From the NCBI GenBank assembly GCA_031254715.1, contig JAIRTY010000331.1:1-11025 (forward strand): DNA of 11,025 bases. Reading direction: 5' to 3'. The stretch is from Nocardiopsaceae bacterium. Lineage in GTDB: Bacteria > Actinomycetota > Actinomycetes > Streptosporangiales > Streptosporangiaceae. Shown piece after piece: positions 10,071 through 11,025 of the stretch (within the stretch, counting starts at the first letter, position 1; each line of letters starts with the position of its first letter). Below the pieces are notes generated by a model. It did not search any database, was not told the origin of the DNA, and saw only the letters and a list, made by a program, of their open reading frames with translations. A program made the position numbers and the translations under genes.

Positions 10071-11025
10071 TCACGCGGGCGGGCGCCGGGTGACGGTGAA
10101 GATGTGGGCGGGTACCACCGCTGGGTCCAGCCGCACATAGTTCGCCTGTCCCCACTGGTAGGACTCGCCCGATAGGTCGTCACTGACAACGAACTGCTCT
10201 GCTGGGTCCATACCCAGCGCTGGCATGTCAAGCCAGACGGTCGCCTCACGAGGATTACGGGAGTCAAGGTTGAGCACGACCAGGACGGTGTCGTCGCCGC
10301 CCTGGCTGCGCTTGGAGAAGCAGATGAGGTCCGGCTGGTCAACGTGATGAAAGCGTAGATTACGCAGCCAGTGCAGTGCTGGGTGGGATTTTCTGATCAT
10401 ATTGAGCTTTGTGATAAATGAGGTCACCCCGTGCAGCCCGTACCCGGCCGCCCAGTCCCGCGGCCGGTAGGCGTACTTCTCGGAATCGAGGTATTCCTCG
10501 CTGCCGGGGCGCAGCGGGACGTTCTCGCACAGCTCATACCCGGAGTAGATGCCCCAGGACGGGGCGAGCAGGGCGGCCAGCGCGGCCCGGACCCGGAACG
10601 CCGGCGGCCCCGCGTGCTGGAGGTACCCGGACAGGATGTCGGGCGTGTTGGCGAAGAAGTTCGGCCGCATGTAGGCGGCCGCGGGCCCGGCCAGCTCGCG
10701 CAGGTACGCGGTGATCTCGTCGGCGGTGTTGCGCCACGTGAAGTACGTGTAGGACTGGTGGAACCCGATCCGGGCCAGGCCATGCATCATGGCGGGCCGG
10801 GTGAAGGCCTCGGCCAGGAAGATCACGTCCGGGTCGGTGCGGGCGATCTCGGCCAGCATCCGCTCCCAGAACGGCAGCGGCTTGGTGTGGGGGTTGTCGA
10901 CCCGGAAGATCCTCACCCCGTGGCTCATCCACAGCCGGACGATCCTGAGCACCTCGGCATAGATCCCCTCCGGGTCGCGGTCGAAGTTGAGGGGGTAGAT
11001 GTCCTGGTACTTCTTGGGCGGGTTC
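10071..11025 (-). CDS. glgE: GlgE maltosyltransferase (partial, 3' part)
   Basis: The visible 317 C-terminal residues belong to alpha-1,4-glucan:maltose-1-phosphate maltosyltransferase, which extends glucan by maltosyl units. The sequence enters at the window edge with NPPKKYQDIYPLNF, a signature of the family, so the gene continues beyond 11025; the full enzyme is about 650-700 residues and only its C-terminal half is here. The nucleophile Asp lies in FRVDNPHTKP and the acid/base Glu in IFLAEAFTRP, 29 residues further, the same spacing as D394/E423 reported for Streptomyces coelicolor GlgE. TYFTWRNTADE and the C-terminal beta domain follow, ending in HIFTVTRRPPA. It is the first visible gene of the operon; its promoter is outside the window. 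Confidence 0.96.
   Translation of the reverse strand, partial: NPPKKYQDIYPLNFDRDPEGIYAEVLRIVRLWMSHGVRIFRVDNPHTKPLPFWERMLAEIARTDPDVIFLAEAFTRPAMMHGLARIGFHQSYTYFTWRNTADEITAYLRELAGPAAAYMRPNFFANTPDILSGYLQHAGPPAFRVRAALAALLAPSWGIYSGYELCENVPLRPGSEEYLDSEKYAYRPRDWAAGYGLHGVTSFITKLNMIRKSHPALHWLRNLRFHHVDQPDLICFSKRSQGGDDTVLVVLNLDSRNPREATVWLDMPALGMDPAEQFVVSDDLSGESYQWGQANYVRLDPAVVPAHIFTVTRRPPA

Overview
The window looks like chromosomal DNA of a high-GC actinobacterium (Actinomycetota). Base composition is strongly GC, third codon positions are almost all G or C, GTG/TTG starts occur, and the protein genes are the actinobacterial GlgE-pathway set. I cannot name the genus from sequence alone.

Positions 1-142: possibly the last codons of an upstream gene (stop at 74-76), then a strong intrinsic terminator (101-133).

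Positions 143-2688: a dense array of 30 recognisable tRNA genes, all on the plus strand, mostly separated by 0-13 nt. The only gaps longer than 20 nt are 215-360, 664-703, 1400-1424 and 1656-1704. The array holds isoacceptors for nearly every amino acid, including an initiator-like Met tRNA, but I find no Lys tRNA and no secure Ala tRNA. Many members are structurally odd: C33 instead of U33 (five clear, one ambiguous), D-arms shrunk to a tetraloop hairpin (two clear, one related), anticodon loops of 6 or 8 nt, Leu tRNAs without a long variable arm, a tRNA-Ile with a UAU anticodon, and 3' CCA encoded in only 8 of 30. This array is the most unusual part of the window. It resembles phage- or plasmid-type tRNA arrays rather than an ordinary actinobacterial housekeeping tRNA cluster, yet no integrase, transposase or phage gene is visible beside it.

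Positions 2689-4475: a 231-nt gap with small hairpins, a short four-helix membrane protein of unknown function (minus strand, 2920-3456), a divergent intergenic region with three 15-bp tandem repeats, and a TSUP (TauE/SafE-like) permease gene (plus strand, 3649-4413) that converges on glgB.

Positions 4476-11025, minus strand: glgE (3' part only) > treS > mak > glgB, in transcription order. TreS interconverts trehalose and maltose, Mak phosphorylates maltose to maltose 1-phosphate, GlgE adds that maltosyl unit to alpha-1,4-glucan, and GlgB makes the alpha-1,6 branches. Together they convert trehalose into branched alpha-glucan. Tight spacing (34 nt, 112 nt, 8-nt overlap) supports one operon. 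I see no functional link between this operon and the tRNA array.
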